A stretch of DNA of 64,000 nt from Acherontichlamydia pituitae (GTDB lineage Bacteria; Chlamydiota; Chlamydiia; Chlamydiales; Rhabdochlamydiaceae). Below are positions 1 to 9,323 of the stretch, piece after piece (positions within the stretch are counted from its first letter, which is position 1; the number at the start of each line of letters is the position of its first letter). The notes below the pieces were generated by a model. That model was not told where the DNA came from. It saw nothing but the letters and a program-made list of their open reading frames with translations, and searched no databases. Location: positions 117,487 through 181,486 of the forward strand of contig JAHCAX010000003.1 of the NCBI GenBank assembly GCA_019634675.1, in the 5' to 3' direction. Both the position numbers and the translations under genes were made by a program.

Positions 1-3000
1 CCCCCGCGAAATGCTCAAGAGCCTGATTGCCCAAGTCACCAGGATCCAAGCATCTGGATCGATCACGGAGCTTCAAACCGCCATCAAAGGCAGTCTGGAT
101 CTGTTCAACACATTTAAGATCTACATCAACGGGTTCAGGGTTCCCAAGATCGGAACGCTCGGAGAGCCTGTGGAAAATCCTGAAACACCGTTCTTAAGCA
201 ACATCACACAGCTGAGAAGTGCTTTACAAAGAAGCCCTGGCATCAATACCGATGAAGAGGTGGATTGGAAGGTCAAAGCGCAGGAAGAGAAGCAAAAGTT
301 CGTCGATAACACGACCAAGTATCTAGCAATCAAGCTCATCTACGAGAAATTTTGCGGCCTGACCCCTGTCAGCGATCAGTTGTACTTCACTTTGATGCGC
401 GATGCCAAAAGACAAGAAGATCCGGAAGCAGCCTTAAAGGCAGCTTTCTTTAGACAGCTGGAAAATGCCAATGTCGGCTGGTTCAAACGAGGCATCGCCC
501 ATGCCGCTTACTTCATTTTCTCGTACGTCCTAAGCAAATTTATTCAGAACTTGAGTTCGACCTACTTAGAAGAAGCGTTTAAATTTATCGACGAGAACAA
601 AGGCGATGACTTCACGACGCTGAAAAACATGCTGATCAATAACTTCACGCGTTATTTGACAATCCTTGGAGGCGCCTATGAAAGGGTAGCACATAATCCG
701 CAGCCTGGCGACCGCCTCTCTGAAATGCTGAAAACAGAACTGGAAAAACCGGAATGCAACCTTGGCAAGAGCAATTCTGAGCTTTACGCTGGCTTTGCTG
801 AAGAAGTGATCAAAAAATGCACAGGAAACCGGTTTGTTTCTTGGCTATTCAAGGTATTTGTCGGAAATGAGGAGGCGATCGTCAACGCTATTGTGAACCA
901 AAGCGTCGGCTCGCTCATGGATACCAACGGCTATACCCATGCGCTTAATTGCGTCGTCGTCGAACAGCTGCAAGAAGTCCTTTCTGTGATGCAAGAGGAA
1001 TACGCTCATGCCCAAGAAGACGGGACATCTGTCCGCCAAGACGCCTTCTCGAAACACAAAAAGACCGAGCTTGCCGGACTTGTGAAAAACCTCTTTGAGA
1101 TTCTGCAGAAGAGCAAGTGCCAAACAAAAGATGAACTGAAAGCTGTTGTCGAAGGAAATTCAGTGTCCCATAATGCCGTTAAGCTCGTTGACGACCTTTT
1201 CATCCAAGATGTGATCGAGAATGTCACCAACATTATGGCATTAACAATCGGTACCCTTGTCAAAGAAGACCAGCTTCATAAACTCACCTACAAGTTCACT
1301 AACCTTGTGAACACAGTCTACGAGGCCGGAGAGTCTTATACCATCGACGAAGTCAACGCGAAAGAAAAAGAGCTCACTGAATTGACAGACAGGATCCTTA
1401 ACCTCTCGATCTTGACAGCTGTGGAAGAGAAGTTTGACTTCACAGGAACCAAAGAACAGCAAGAGACAAACCGTCAGATCGGCGACCTTAAGAGAAAAAC
1501 AGAGGCTCTGACTGAAGCGGCATCCCGCGACCTGCAGGCTTTAGCAGATTCTCCCGACCTCAATTCTGTTGAGTCGACGACGAAGCTTAAAACAGCCATT
1601 CAAGAAGCTCTCGCTTATGAAACGGAATGTTCCGCTGCATCGTTTGAAGCTAAAGGAGGCCAGCTGAACGCCGACAATAAAGAGGAGCTAAAGGCCCGCT
1701 ACCTCGCGGTTGCGAAGAACTCAGCTCCTTACGTCGAACACATTTCAAGGATGCGCACTGCCCAGAAGCAGATTGAAGAGCACGCCCAACTGCACCCAGA
1801 GCTTCGAGGCATGCTGCAAATCAGCCAAGAGATCACTAGGCGCCTATGCGGCAACACCCATACGCTTGCCGACATGAGCTGGGCAAGAGACCAGATCACC
1901 ATCTTGGAACACCATTTAGAACAAGCGAACCGGATCCGCAATCAGGCCGCTCTGACAGAAGAGTTGACAGAATCGATCAGAGGACTTGCTTTCTCCCTGA
2001 ATGAACTGCACCGCTCGCTTTCCATCATGGAATTTGCAATGGAACAGGGAACGGACACTTGCTTGACGGCTCAAATCGTCCAAGCAAAGCAGCAAGCGTT
2101 CGGAGCATTGATCCTCCCTGCGCAGATCCGCGCCAACATCGAACTGCTTAAAACGCAGATCCGCAGTTTAAACGACGACAACTTAAGCAGAAGGCTCTTT
2201 GTCCAGATCGAAGCGATCCAAAACAGCAACTTCCAAGAACAGCTCGACAACGCCTTTGCAGAATTTAGGCGGATCAGCGTGGAAAGCCTGCGTCAATCCG
2301 CAGCCCAAGTCAATGAACAAAAAAATAGGATCCGCACAAACACGGCAAAAATTGCAGAACAGATCAACGGGTCCCGATTGCTCGATGAGACCTACGTCCA
2401 AACACGCATGCAGACGATGCATGAATCGCTTGTACAAGCCCGCCTGAACATCGAATTGATGAAGCGCAGCTACCAATCTGCGGATCCACGCCTCGTCGAT
2501 GTTGAAACAAAGGCGCTTGCCCTTAAAAATGCGATCAAATCCAATATCGAGGCTGCTGAGGTCAACGGCATGGCAAACCAGCTGGATGCGGCAATCCACC
2601 AGCTGTTGGAGCAGCGAGACACTGTGTTCCAACGATCGACCTTGACTGGTGAGCAATTCGATATATTGACCCTGACCCAGCTTCAACTGCGCCATCTCCA
2701 GCTCGTGCAGTTCCCGCCTCAGCAAGCCGAACATCGAGCAGAAGAGGTCAAGAGAATAAAGGAAGACGCTCTACGGAACCTGGCCCCTGCATTAGAGATC
2801 TTGAGCTTCCATACATCGGAGCAATCGAAGCATAACGTCTTCAAGCCTGTGGCCTATGTCAACAAGGCCTTGATGGATATGAACAGCTTTAAGAACTGGG
2901 CGACAGAGCTTGTCTTCGGACGCGTTAAAGACCGCGTCGACGGATTGATGACCTTCATCCGCCGCGAAGACACCTATAAGTACGGGCTGACGAACCACAT

Positions 3001-3037
3001 GTTCTTAATCCCTTACCTTCAGCATCTGAGGGGTTAA
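1..3037 (+). CDS. giant helical protein, 5'-truncated by window edge
   Basis: The reading frame is open at the left edge of the window, so the true start is probably upstream; the first visible ATG is at 11. The visible 1008 residues are mostly charged and helical, with many Gln/Glu/Leu stretches that suggest coiled coils. A hydrophobic patch near residues 155-180 could be membrane-associated. It aligns with the middle and C-terminal part of the larger protein at 4464-8813: both share a YINGFR/YLQGFR-type segment and the C-terminal pattern A-T-E-h...FGR-x-K...LPFLQH. That alignment implies roughly 500 residues are missing on the left. I recognise no enzymatic motif. A large host-directed or inclusion-associated protein is an inference from size, paralogy and chlamydial context. 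Confidence 0.75.
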   Translation, partial: PREMLKSLIAQVTRIQASGSITELQTAIKGSLDLFNTFKIYINGFRVPKIGTLGEPVENPETPFLSNITQLRSALQRSPGINTDEEVDWKVKAQEEKQKFVDNTTKYLAIKLIYEKFCGLTPVSDQLYFTLMRDAKRQEDPEAALKAAFFRQLENANVGWFKRGIAHAAYFIFSYVLSKFIQNLSSTYLEEAFKFIDENKGDDFTTLKNMLINNFTRYLTILGGAYERVAHNPQPGDRLSEMLKTELEKPECNLGKSNSELYAGFAEEVIKKCTGNRFVSWLFKVFVGNEEAIVNAIVNQSVGSLMDTNGYTHALNCVVVEQLQEVLSVMQEEYAHAQEDGTSVRQDAFSKHKKTELAGLVKNLFEILQKSKCQTKDELKAVVEGNSVSHNAVKLVDDLFIQDVIENVTNIMALTIGTLVKEDQLHKLTYKFTNLVNTVYEAGESYTIDEVNAKEKELTELTDRILNLSILTAVEEKFDFTGTKEQQETNRQIGDLKRKTEALTEAASRDLQALADSPDLNSVESTTKLKTAIQEALAYETECSAASFEAKGGQLNADNKEELKARYLAVAKNSAPYVEHISRMRTAQKQIEEHAQLHPELRGMLQISQEITRRLCGNTHTLADMSWARDQITILEHHLEQANRIRNQAALTEELTESIRGLAFSLNELHRSLSIMEFAMEQGTDTCLTAQIVQAKQQAFGALILPAQIRANIELLKTQIRSLNDDNLSRRLFVQIEAIQNSNFQEQLDNAFAEFRRISVESLRQSAAQVNEQKNRIRTNTAKIAEQINGSRLLDETYVQTRMQTMHESLVQARLNIELMKRSYQSADPRLVDVETKALALKNAIKSNIEAAEVNGMANQLDAAIHQLLEQRDTVFQRSTLTGEQFDILTLTQLQLRHLQLVQFPPQQAEHRAEEVKRIKEDALRNLAPALEILSFHTSEQSKHNVFKPVAYVNKALMDMNSFKNWATELVFGRVKDRVDGLMTFIRREDTYKYGLTNHMFLIPYLQHLRG

Positions 3038-3051
3038 GAAGCAGTATACCT

Positions 3052-3696
3052 CTAATTGATTTCTTCCCACTTGCGGAAGCGCGCTTCGTAGCGGGCCAAT
3101 GCCCTCCTGAGAGCGCTTTCGCTGTCGATCCCCGCTTCTTCTGCTTGGGCAATCCCTTGAAGCATCGCTTCGCCAGCCTCTTCTTCGCTGATTTCGCCTT
3201 TGGACGCAAGCAGTTCTTGAGCGAGTGGGGCTTCCGATCGGATAATCCGCTTGATGATCTTCTGAGCTCTTGCTAAAGCAGGGAGAGTTCCCGGAATCCC
3301 GTCCAAGCGGCTTTTTCCGGTTTGATCCCCTTTTTCCTGCTTTTTGATCTGCTCCCAGTTCCTGACGACATCATCAACGTGGTCGACCTTGACCTCGCCA
3401 AAGACATGGGGATGGCGGCGGATCAGCTTTTCTTTGACGGTCCTAACGATATCTTCCATCGTGAACCGCCCCTCTTTCTGAGCCAGTTTTCCATAGAAAA
3501 TAATCGTGTAGAGCAAGTCGCCAAGCTCTTCAACGATCTGCCTGTCTTCGTTGGAGTCGACGGCCTCGATCACTTCATGCGCCTCTTCAAGCACGTATGG
3601 CTGCAAACTTAAGAAAGTTTGCTTCTGGTCCCAAGGGCAGCCCTCAGGGCTTAGCAGCTTCTCAGCCACTTCAAGGAGTTCGTTAAATTCTTTCAT
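3052..3696 (-). CDS. mazG: MazG family nucleoside triphosphate pyrophosphohydrolase
   Basis: This enzyme hydrolyses NTPs to NMP and PPi and removes aberrant nucleotides in the cytoplasm. The N-terminal half has the MazG signature: the segment CPWDQKQT followed by EEAHEVIEAV and EELGDLLY, which supplies the acidic Mg2+ ligands, then RRHPHVFG. At 214 residues it is shorter than E. coli MazG (about 263), mainly in the C-terminal part, which here is a Glu/Ala-rich helical tail. It is convergent with the giant gene to its left, with a gap of only about 15 bases. The start ATG at 3696 has no strong ribosome binding site. The call is secure; the physiological substrate is not visible. Confidence 0.93.
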   Translation of the reverse strand: MKEFNELLEVAEKLLSPEGCPWDQKQTFLSLQPYVLEEAHEVIEAVDSNEDRQIVEELGDLLYTIIFYGKLAQKEGRFTMEDIVRTVKEKLIRRHPHVFGEVKVDHVDDVVRNWEQIKKQEKGDQTGKSRLDGIPGTLPALARAQKIIKRIIRSEAPLAQELLASKGEISEEEAGEAMLQGIAQAEEAGIDSESALRRALARYEARFRKWEEIN

Positions 3697-3750
3697 GGCT
3701 TACAGCATAAAACGCGCTGCACAAAAAACAGAAGCCTTTTTTGCAACCTT

Positions 3751-3931
3751 CTTAGAAGCTGTTTTATAACTCCACTTTCGGTCTTTGGAGTCTTTTCGCG
3801 ATCTTTCGTATCAGGCTTCTCACCCATGTGCTTACACATGAGTTCGTCGCCTGAACGGCTAAGGCCTTACGAAAGTTCATCGGAAAGCCTCTCAAATCCC
3901 TAAAAAGTCTAGTTATAAAACAGCTTCTTAG
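3751..3931. repeat. inverted-repeat element 1 (MITE-like)
   Basis: Two arms of 21 bases at 3751-3771 and 3911-3931 are reverse complements with one mismatch. The interior is itself partly palindromic: CTTTCGTA is matched by TACGAAAG, TCAGGC by GCCTGA, and a CATGTG...CACATG hairpin sits at the centre. There is no coding potential. It directly abuts element 2. A non-autonomous transposable element or a folded intergenic RNA would both fit. Confidence 0.7.
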
Positions 3932-4177
3932 AGACTGTCCACAAACCAAGCTTTTTAGTTTTTTGAGATTCTTTTTGATGAGATTTCATAAGACCTTAGT
4001 CGTTCGGACGACGAGGCTGCAAAGACTCTTTAAAGGTCCTGTGGATCTTTAAATAGCAAAGCAGGTGAAACGACATTGGTCGTGAACTGGTCTGGTTAAC
4101 ACATGGGAGAGAAGTTCGATATGAAAGACCACAAAAAGAATCCAAAAAACAAAAGCTAAGGTTTGTGGACAGTCTCT
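3930..4177. repeat. inverted-repeat element 2 (MITE-like)
   Basis: Arms of 18 bases at 3930-3947 and 4160-4177 (AGAGACTGTCCACAAACC and its complement) match perfectly, and imperfect pairing continues inward over about 25 further bases. At about 248 bp with no ORF and long terminal inverted repeats, it looks like a MITE. The terminal sequence resembles IS ends that begin GAGNCTGT, which is a pattern impression rather than a database match. Confidence 0.75.
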
Positions 4178-4179
4178 TA

Positions 4180-4341
4180 TGAGCCTATCCGCCATCTAGA
4201 GAGAAAAAAACTTGGTGAATCTTTTGAGTGCTTTTCGTGGTTTTCTCCTTGGAAATATGATGAATATTCCCTCATCGAAAAACACAAAAATCATCTCAAA
4301 ATCGTCTCTCACCTTTTCTTTCTAGATTGCGGATAGGCTTA
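4180..4341. repeat. inverted-repeat element 3 (MITE-like)
   Basis: Arms at 4180-4203 and 4318-4341 are reverse complements with 21 of 24 matches around the core CCTATCCGC. The element is about 162 bp and non-coding, and follows element 2 with only two bases between. The remaining bases to the next gene (4342-4463) are AT-rich and probably hold its promoter. Confidence 0.65.
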
Positions 4342-4463
4342 TAGCTGTAATAAAAAGTATTTAAGAAAAAACATTTTTTATTATACCATTTTTGCAAACT
4401 TCGATTGACGGCAATCAAACTACACAGTAAAAATTCCATTCTCATTATTAAACATTGCGACAT

Positions 4464-7400
4464 ATGGCCACTCGAACTGAACAAGTCCCAGATCCAACTT
4501 CACGATTCATCCGCCAGCCGCCGCCATCAAACACAACACCATCGTCCAACCCTAATGTCATACAACGAATGTGGCGTTGGGGCACCAGCACCATAGTCGC
4601 GCCTGTCAGCTGGGGTAGCACTGCGGCAATTGATGGCGCTTCCACGCGCATTGCGGAAATATTCGGGAACAATGAAAGTCAAATTGTCTCACGGATACAA
4701 GGAACCGTCAACCAAGCCCTCTTGAGGCAAGCTCCTCCCGCCTTTGCCGCAGCCCGCGATGCCATTACCCGGTTTCTTGCGCTTCCCCATTCTGCGCACC
4801 TTGCCCAGGTACGAGAACAACTAGCGCTGATCAATCCAGAACAGCATGAAGCAGTGTATCAAGAGATCTCACCCGAAGGGCAGGAAAGGATCAGAACGCT
4901 GCTTCTAACGTTGCAAGCGATGTACCCGACGACGCATCATCCAGTTGTCGTTGATGGAGCATCCGACCAATATGCCCCCCTTGAAATTCAAGAAACTGTA
5001 CGAGAACACCTCAATGATGCCCTTTCGATCATCACCTTTACGATCATGCACAACAACGGATCGCTCGTCAGCGCCCTTGAGTTTTTAAGCGCGGCCTTTT
5101 TTGATGAAGAGAGCGGCCTTGTCCAAAAAGGGATCAGCTCTTTAAGGCAAAAACTGAATGAAGAAGGAGGGCTTTACGATGATCTGCAAGGCAGGCTTGT
5201 AACCGGGGACAACAGCGTTCTTAGCCTTGCGGTACAGATGCTCCGCTCAGAAATGACATCGACTCCGCACGAGACGATCAAACAATCTCGGATCGCCCTT
5301 CTTCTTCTGAAGCAGGCCCTGGAACAAGGCGCAGAACGGGAAATGCTCTCCCCTTTGATGCAAAATGCGGTCCGCTTACTGGAAAACTTGGATCGGAACA
5401 AAGAGGAAATCTTTCGAACAAGGGCTTTGATCTCTCCAAATCAGTGGCAGATTCTGCAAGCGTTCCGCGAGCATTTGCAGGAGCTGGAAAGAGATAGCTC
5501 TCCCCCGCCTCTAGTCCATGCCGATGTCCTAAGGGAGATGCAGCCTGTGTTCCAATGCGTCGACAATGCACACCGAGGCCAAACAGGCCTGGTCCAAGAG
5601 CTGATCCGCGCTGGAGATCACCTGGCCGACAGGATCGAGCAATTGCTGATCAGGCTCGAACATCTTCCTCAAAGAATGGTCTCCAATACCTTTTCCACAA
5701 ATCCATTGCCAACGCCGCCTCCTACAAATACTGAGCCGGTAGTGAGCACGACGACAGAGAGAAATGTTTCAACAGGAGGCGTTGCTACATCAACTGAGAC
5801 ACCTGATCAGGCAGCTGACGGATCGATCTCGTATAACACGCTATTGGAGCGGAGCAGCTCGGTCCTTTCTCAGATCATGGGGACTGCCGGACAAGCTATT
5901 TCGCAAAGGGCAGCCAGCTCTTTGGCCACAATGATGGTCTTTATTTTCGATAAGATCAAAGACCACCTCGGCCAAAATTCAGAGCACCAGCACATCATTA
6001 ATACCATCGACCCGCTCATTGTCCGGGTGAACGCTGCGCGAGAAAGCGGCTCCTGGTCTGAATTGACCGCAACTTTGCAAGAGTGCAAACAGGTCATGCA
6101 GCAGCAGCAGGTATATCTGCAAGGTTTTCGCCTTCCTTTAAACTCAGTGCGCACAAGCCCGTCAGCTATCCCATCGTTTTTGACAAATATTTCAACCCAC
6201 GAGGCGACTTTACATCCTTCGAGATCTCCCCTTGCTAATACTGTTTCCCGTGAAATGATAGTCGAAGAATCTCTTAAGCTCAAAATAAGAGCTTCTACTT
6301 ACGGGCCGATCAAGTTCATCAACGAATACCTTTTGCAATTTGAACCTGATGATGCCCTCTACGCATCGCTTGTCGCGATCCCTCCGAATACGCCGCCAGA
6401 GTCAGCAAGCGAAATTTTTAAAACGCGGTACTATGAATGGCTCGACCAGTCCGATTGTTCGCTTGCCTCTAAATGGGCAGCTAAAATCGTTTTCTTTTTG
6501 GCCGTCCACGTCTTTCATTTTTTTGCTGAGGCCCTCATTTCCAATAGCGTTGCAACCTTTCACCGGTGGCAAGATGCCCCAGAAGACCCTTTGAACCCAA
6601 AAGAGATCCGCATCATTCAGCAGCTGCGAAACTGGCTTGCCATCCTAAGCGCGTCCTACAATGAAGCGGCAGCTACTCCGAACGGTCAGACGCGCGATTT
6701 CCAGCAAATGCTAGAACTTGCTATCCAATCCCCGCAGCGCAATGGCGGACTGCAGCCAACAGAGCTCTATGGTTCATTCTCAGCAGCAGTGCTGGATGCC
6801 TACGGGCCAAGGTTTAATTGGAGGAACGCCGTCACCAAATACTACGATGTCCAAATCCCCTCCACTTCAAGCCTGTATGTACTCAATCCCCTTCTTACCG
6901 CTTTCAATACCTTCTGCACTTGGACCATGAACACCCTTCTGTTCATTCCCGAATGGATTGCCAATACATCCTTAAGCTGGTTTACACAGTTGTTTCTAAA
7001 GAACAGTCCCCTATTGGAAAGGAACTTGACCAGGACCATGGATGCGCTGAAGACCAACACACGCACCTCTTATGCGCTCAACCAGGCCATTCATCGACAG
7101 CTGCAGCGGATCTGGCAATCGATCCAAGCCAACACCTCCTCGGAAGAGGAGGGAATCGACCTGCAGACCCAGGACTCGATCAGTAAAAAAATGGAGATCT
7201 CCCGCCTTGTCGAATACCTCTTCGAAGTACTCAATAAAAGCCGCTACGGCACGCAAGATAGGATGCGGGCATACCTCGAAGGGAGGCTTTCCGTCAGAGA
7301 CCGTGCTGAAAGGGAGATCGATGAACTCTTCCTTCCCGAAGCGCTAGAGACAGCTGCCAGTATGATTTCCCTTTGCTTCGAGGCCGGCTTGACCGAACAA

Positions 7401-8813
7401 GCGCAGAATGAGTTTCTCTATGACATTCTCGCTATTGCCAATGGAACCATGGACTCAGATGAGCCTGTTTCCGAAGAAGAATGCGCGGCAATCGAACAAG
7501 CGATACGGGAGCAGACCGATCAGATCCTCGAAGCATCGATCTTTTATGCTCTTGGAGAAAAATTCGATTTTGCAGGGGAAAAACAAAAACATGGAGTCCG
7601 CCAGTTCGTCCAAGACCTCAAGGACCAATCGGATGACATCGCGCAAACGCTCCGTTTCAACAGGGCCCTCATCAATCCCTTTGCTCCGCTGAACCAAAAT
7701 ACGCTCGCCAATTTACGCAATTCGATCGAAGCCTCCGCGAATTTCCAACGGGGAAGACTCGAAGCATTGAGCAGGTCCGACGGCAATCGGTACTTTCATA
7801 CGGAAACAAAACAAAAGCTCAATGAGACCTCTCAACAGCTCGCCAACCACTTCACCCCGATCACCGACCACCTGAACCAATCGCTCAGAATCTATGAAGA
7901 GACCATGCAAACAGAACAAGGCGATCGAATACTTAGAGAAATGGACCGAGCTTTAACACAAATTCAAGCGATCTTTGCCCGGCAAGGGATTCAGACAGCG
8001 CAAATTAACCAAGCTGCACAACACGCTGAGAATGTCGAATCGGCTCTTGGACAATTTCGCCCCCTTTCCCATATTTTCAACAACCAGCAACAGTTAAATC
8101 CCGACTGGAACCAGCTTCAGAGCGCATTGTCCCAAGCGCAGGCAACACGCCATCACGTCGATATCTTGATGCAGACCATCCCCCTTTTTGAAAGGATTGC
8201 CATTGCCAAGACCCAATCTTTAAGCACCAACGCCCTTTCTGCAGAAGCCCGGCAAAATGAAAGGACCCTTGCAACGCTCATCCAAACACTGCCTCCAAGC
8301 TTTCCCCACCGCAATCTTCTCGACCAAGTCTTAAACCTGATGTATGCCGCGACACCGCAAGAAATTACAAATGCCAACCATGAGTTCCATCAAAACCTCG
8401 GCGTCATGATCCGGGAGGCAGGACATTCCCTCCAGATCTCCAAAGACCTCGTATGGCTTGCAGCAGAACAAATGAAAGCAAAAGGCGCGCAATACCGCCG
8501 ACATGCAGCAGAACGCATTGCCCAAAACCAAGTGGGACTGCAAAGCCGCTTAGATCAACTCACTGGAGGATTAGATGCATTTCAGCAGTGGGCGCATGAA
8601 GTCCACGAAATTCCCATCTGGAATTTCTTCGTGTTCGACATGCAATGGGCAACCGAGATCACTAAAGACCTCGCTTTCGGACGGGCAAAACAAAAAGTGC
8701 AGGAATTAACAGGAGCTCTTTATCAGCGGCACAACTATATTGGAATCGTCCACCAAATGGTCATGCTCCCCTTCTTACAGCATTACGGACCGCAACATTT
8801 GAGACAACCATGA
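4464..8813 (+). CDS. giant helical protein, paralog of the protein at the left edge
   Basis: A protein of about 1449 residues. I place the start at the ATG at 4464 rather than an upstream TTG at 4455; neither has a clear Shine-Dalgarno sequence. The N-terminus is Thr/Pro/Ser-rich. Residues near 410-460 form a Pro/Thr/Ser linker that divides two helical halves. The second half aligns with the truncated paralog at 1-3037. Two hydrophobic stretches, near residues 670-700 and 805-835, could be a bilobed membrane segment as in inclusion-membrane proteins, but both are broken by polar residues. The C-terminal 500 residues are Gln-rich and coiled-coil-like. No catalytic motif is seen. Its stop overlaps the Nudix gene start by four bases (ATGA), so the two may be translationally coupled. 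A secreted role is inference. Confidence 0.8.
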   Translation: MATRTEQVPDPTSRFIRQPPPSNTTPSSNPNVIQRMWRWGTSTIVAPVSWGSTAAIDGASTRIAEIFGNNESQIVSRIQGTVNQALLRQAPPAFAAARDAITRFLALPHSAHLAQVREQLALINPEQHEAVYQEISPEGQERIRTLLLTLQAMYPTTHHPVVVDGASDQYAPLEIQETVREHLNDALSIITFTIMHNNGSLVSALEFLSAAFFDEESGLVQKGISSLRQKLNEEGGLYDDLQGRLVTGDNSVLSLAVQMLRSEMTSTPHETIKQSRIALLLLKQALEQGAEREMLSPLMQNAVRLLENLDRNKEEIFRTRALISPNQWQILQAFREHLQELERDSSPPPLVHADVLREMQPVFQCVDNAHRGQTGLVQELIRAGDHLADRIEQLLIRLEHLPQRMVSNTFSTNPLPTPPPTNTEPVVSTTTERNVSTGGVATSTETPDQAADGSISYNTLLERSSSVLSQIMGTAGQAISQRAASSLATMMVFIFDKIKDHLGQNSEHQHIINTIDPLIVRVNAARESGSWSELTATLQECKQVMQQQQVYLQGFRLPLNSVRTSPSAIPSFLTNISTHEATLHPSRSPLANTVSREMIVEESLKLKIRASTYGPIKFINEYLLQFEPDDALYASLVAIPPNTPPESASEIFKTRYYEWLDQSDCSLASKWAAKIVFFLAVHVFHFFAEALISNSVATFHRWQDAPEDPLNPKEIRIIQQLRNWLAILSASYNEAAATPNGQTRDFQQMLELAIQSPQRNGGLQPTELYGSFSAAVLDAYGPRFNWRNAVTKYYDVQIPSTSSLYVLNPLLTAFNTFCTWTMNTLLFIPEWIANTSLSWFTQLFLKNSPLLERNLTRTMDALKTNTRTSYALNQAIHRQLQRIWQSIQANTSSEEEGIDLQTQDSISKKMEISRLVEYLFEVLNKSRYGTQDRMRAYLEGRLSVRDRAEREIDELFLPEALETAASMISLCFEAGLTEQAQNEFLYDILAIANGTMDSDEPVSEEECAAIEQAIREQTDQILEASIFYALGEKFDFAGEKQKHGVRQFVQDLKDQSDDIAQTLRFNRALINPFAPLNQNTLANLRNSIEASANFQRGRLEALSRSDGNRYFHTETKQKLNETSQQLANHFTPITDHLNQSLRIYEETMQTEQGDRILREMDRALTQIQAIFARQGIQTAQINQAAQHAENVESALGQFRPLSHIFNNQQQLNPDWNQLQSALSQAQATRHHVDILMQTIPLFERIAIAKTQSLSTNALSAEARQNERTLATLIQTLPPSFPHRNLLDQVLNLMYAATPQEITNANHEFHQNLGVMIREAGHSLQISKDLVWLAAEQMKAKGAQYRRHAAERIAQNQVGLQSRLDQLTGGLDAFQQWAHEVHEIPIWNFFVFDMQWATEITKDLAFGRAKQKVQELTGALYQRHNYIGIVHQMVMLPFLQHYGPQHLRQP

Positions 8814-9295
8814 GACAATTTACAGCTACAGCCTACATCCTTGAGGAGAACCGGGTTCTTCTGCATTTCCATAAAAAACTAGGAAAATGGCTTCCGCCCG
8901 GAGGTCATCTGGAAGAGAATGAAACCCCGCCTGAGTGCGCAATACGGGAAGCGAAAGAAGAAACGGGACTGGAGATCGCCCTGATCCAAGACGAGCGTCT
9001 GTGGGTTACAAAATGGAACGCCGCAAGTTTTGAAAGGCCCTTCCTCTGCCTGCTCGAGAACATCCCCCCTTACAAAGACCAGCCAGCGCACCAGCACATC
9101 GATTTCATCTACCTCGGCAGACCTGTTGGAGGTTCCCTTGCTCCCGAGGCAGATGCTTCCCCAGGGCTACAATGGTTCACCCTCGAAAAGGTCCTATCTT
9201 TAAAACCCGATGAGGAAATCTTCGAAGAAACCCAGCAAACGATCCAGGCGATCTTCAACTACATTGCTGAAAAAACGCAAGCTATGATAATCTAA
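8810..9295 (+). CDS. Nudix hydrolase
   Basis: A 161-residue protein of the Nudix superfamily, which hydrolyses nucleoside diphosphate-linked compounds. The Nudix box is clear near residues 31-53: GGHLEENE, then REAKEETGLE, with the metal-binding REx-x-EE glutamates present. The N-terminal strand and the length fit a single-domain enzyme. Substrate cannot be read from the sequence; MutT-like or broad NDP-X substrates are possible. The start ATG lies in an ATGA overlap with the upstream giant gene, which suggests co-translation. Confidence 0.9.
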   Translation: MRQFTATAYILEENRVLLHFHKKLGKWLPPGGHLEENETPPECAIREAKEETGLEIALIQDERLWVTKWNAASFERPFLCLLENIPPYKDQPAHQHIDFIYLGRPVGGSLAPEADASPGLQWFTLEKVLSLKPDEEIFEETQQTIQAIFNYIAEKTQAMII

Positions 9296-9314
9296 GATTG
9301 AACTTTAGATTATC
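9286..9314. promoter_or_regulatory. inverted repeat at Nudix 3' end and upstream of AAA ATPase
   Basis: GATAATCTAA at 9286-9295 is the exact reverse complement of TTAGATTATC at 9305-9314, with a 9-base loop. The left arm contains the Nudix stop codon and the right arm ends ten bases before the next ATG. It could be a weak terminator hairpin or an operator for the ATPase gene; no T-tract follows. Confidence 0.4.
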
Positions 9315-9323
9315 TAAACCGCC

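Noticed and set aside
3764..4341. Short reading frames inside the inverted-repeat elements
   Set aside because: They have no start signals and their sequence is explained by the palindromic DNA.
4455..4463. TTG start of the giant gene at 4455
   Set aside because: ATG at 4464 is only nine bases downstream; neither has a Shine-Dalgarno, and ATG is the more likely start.
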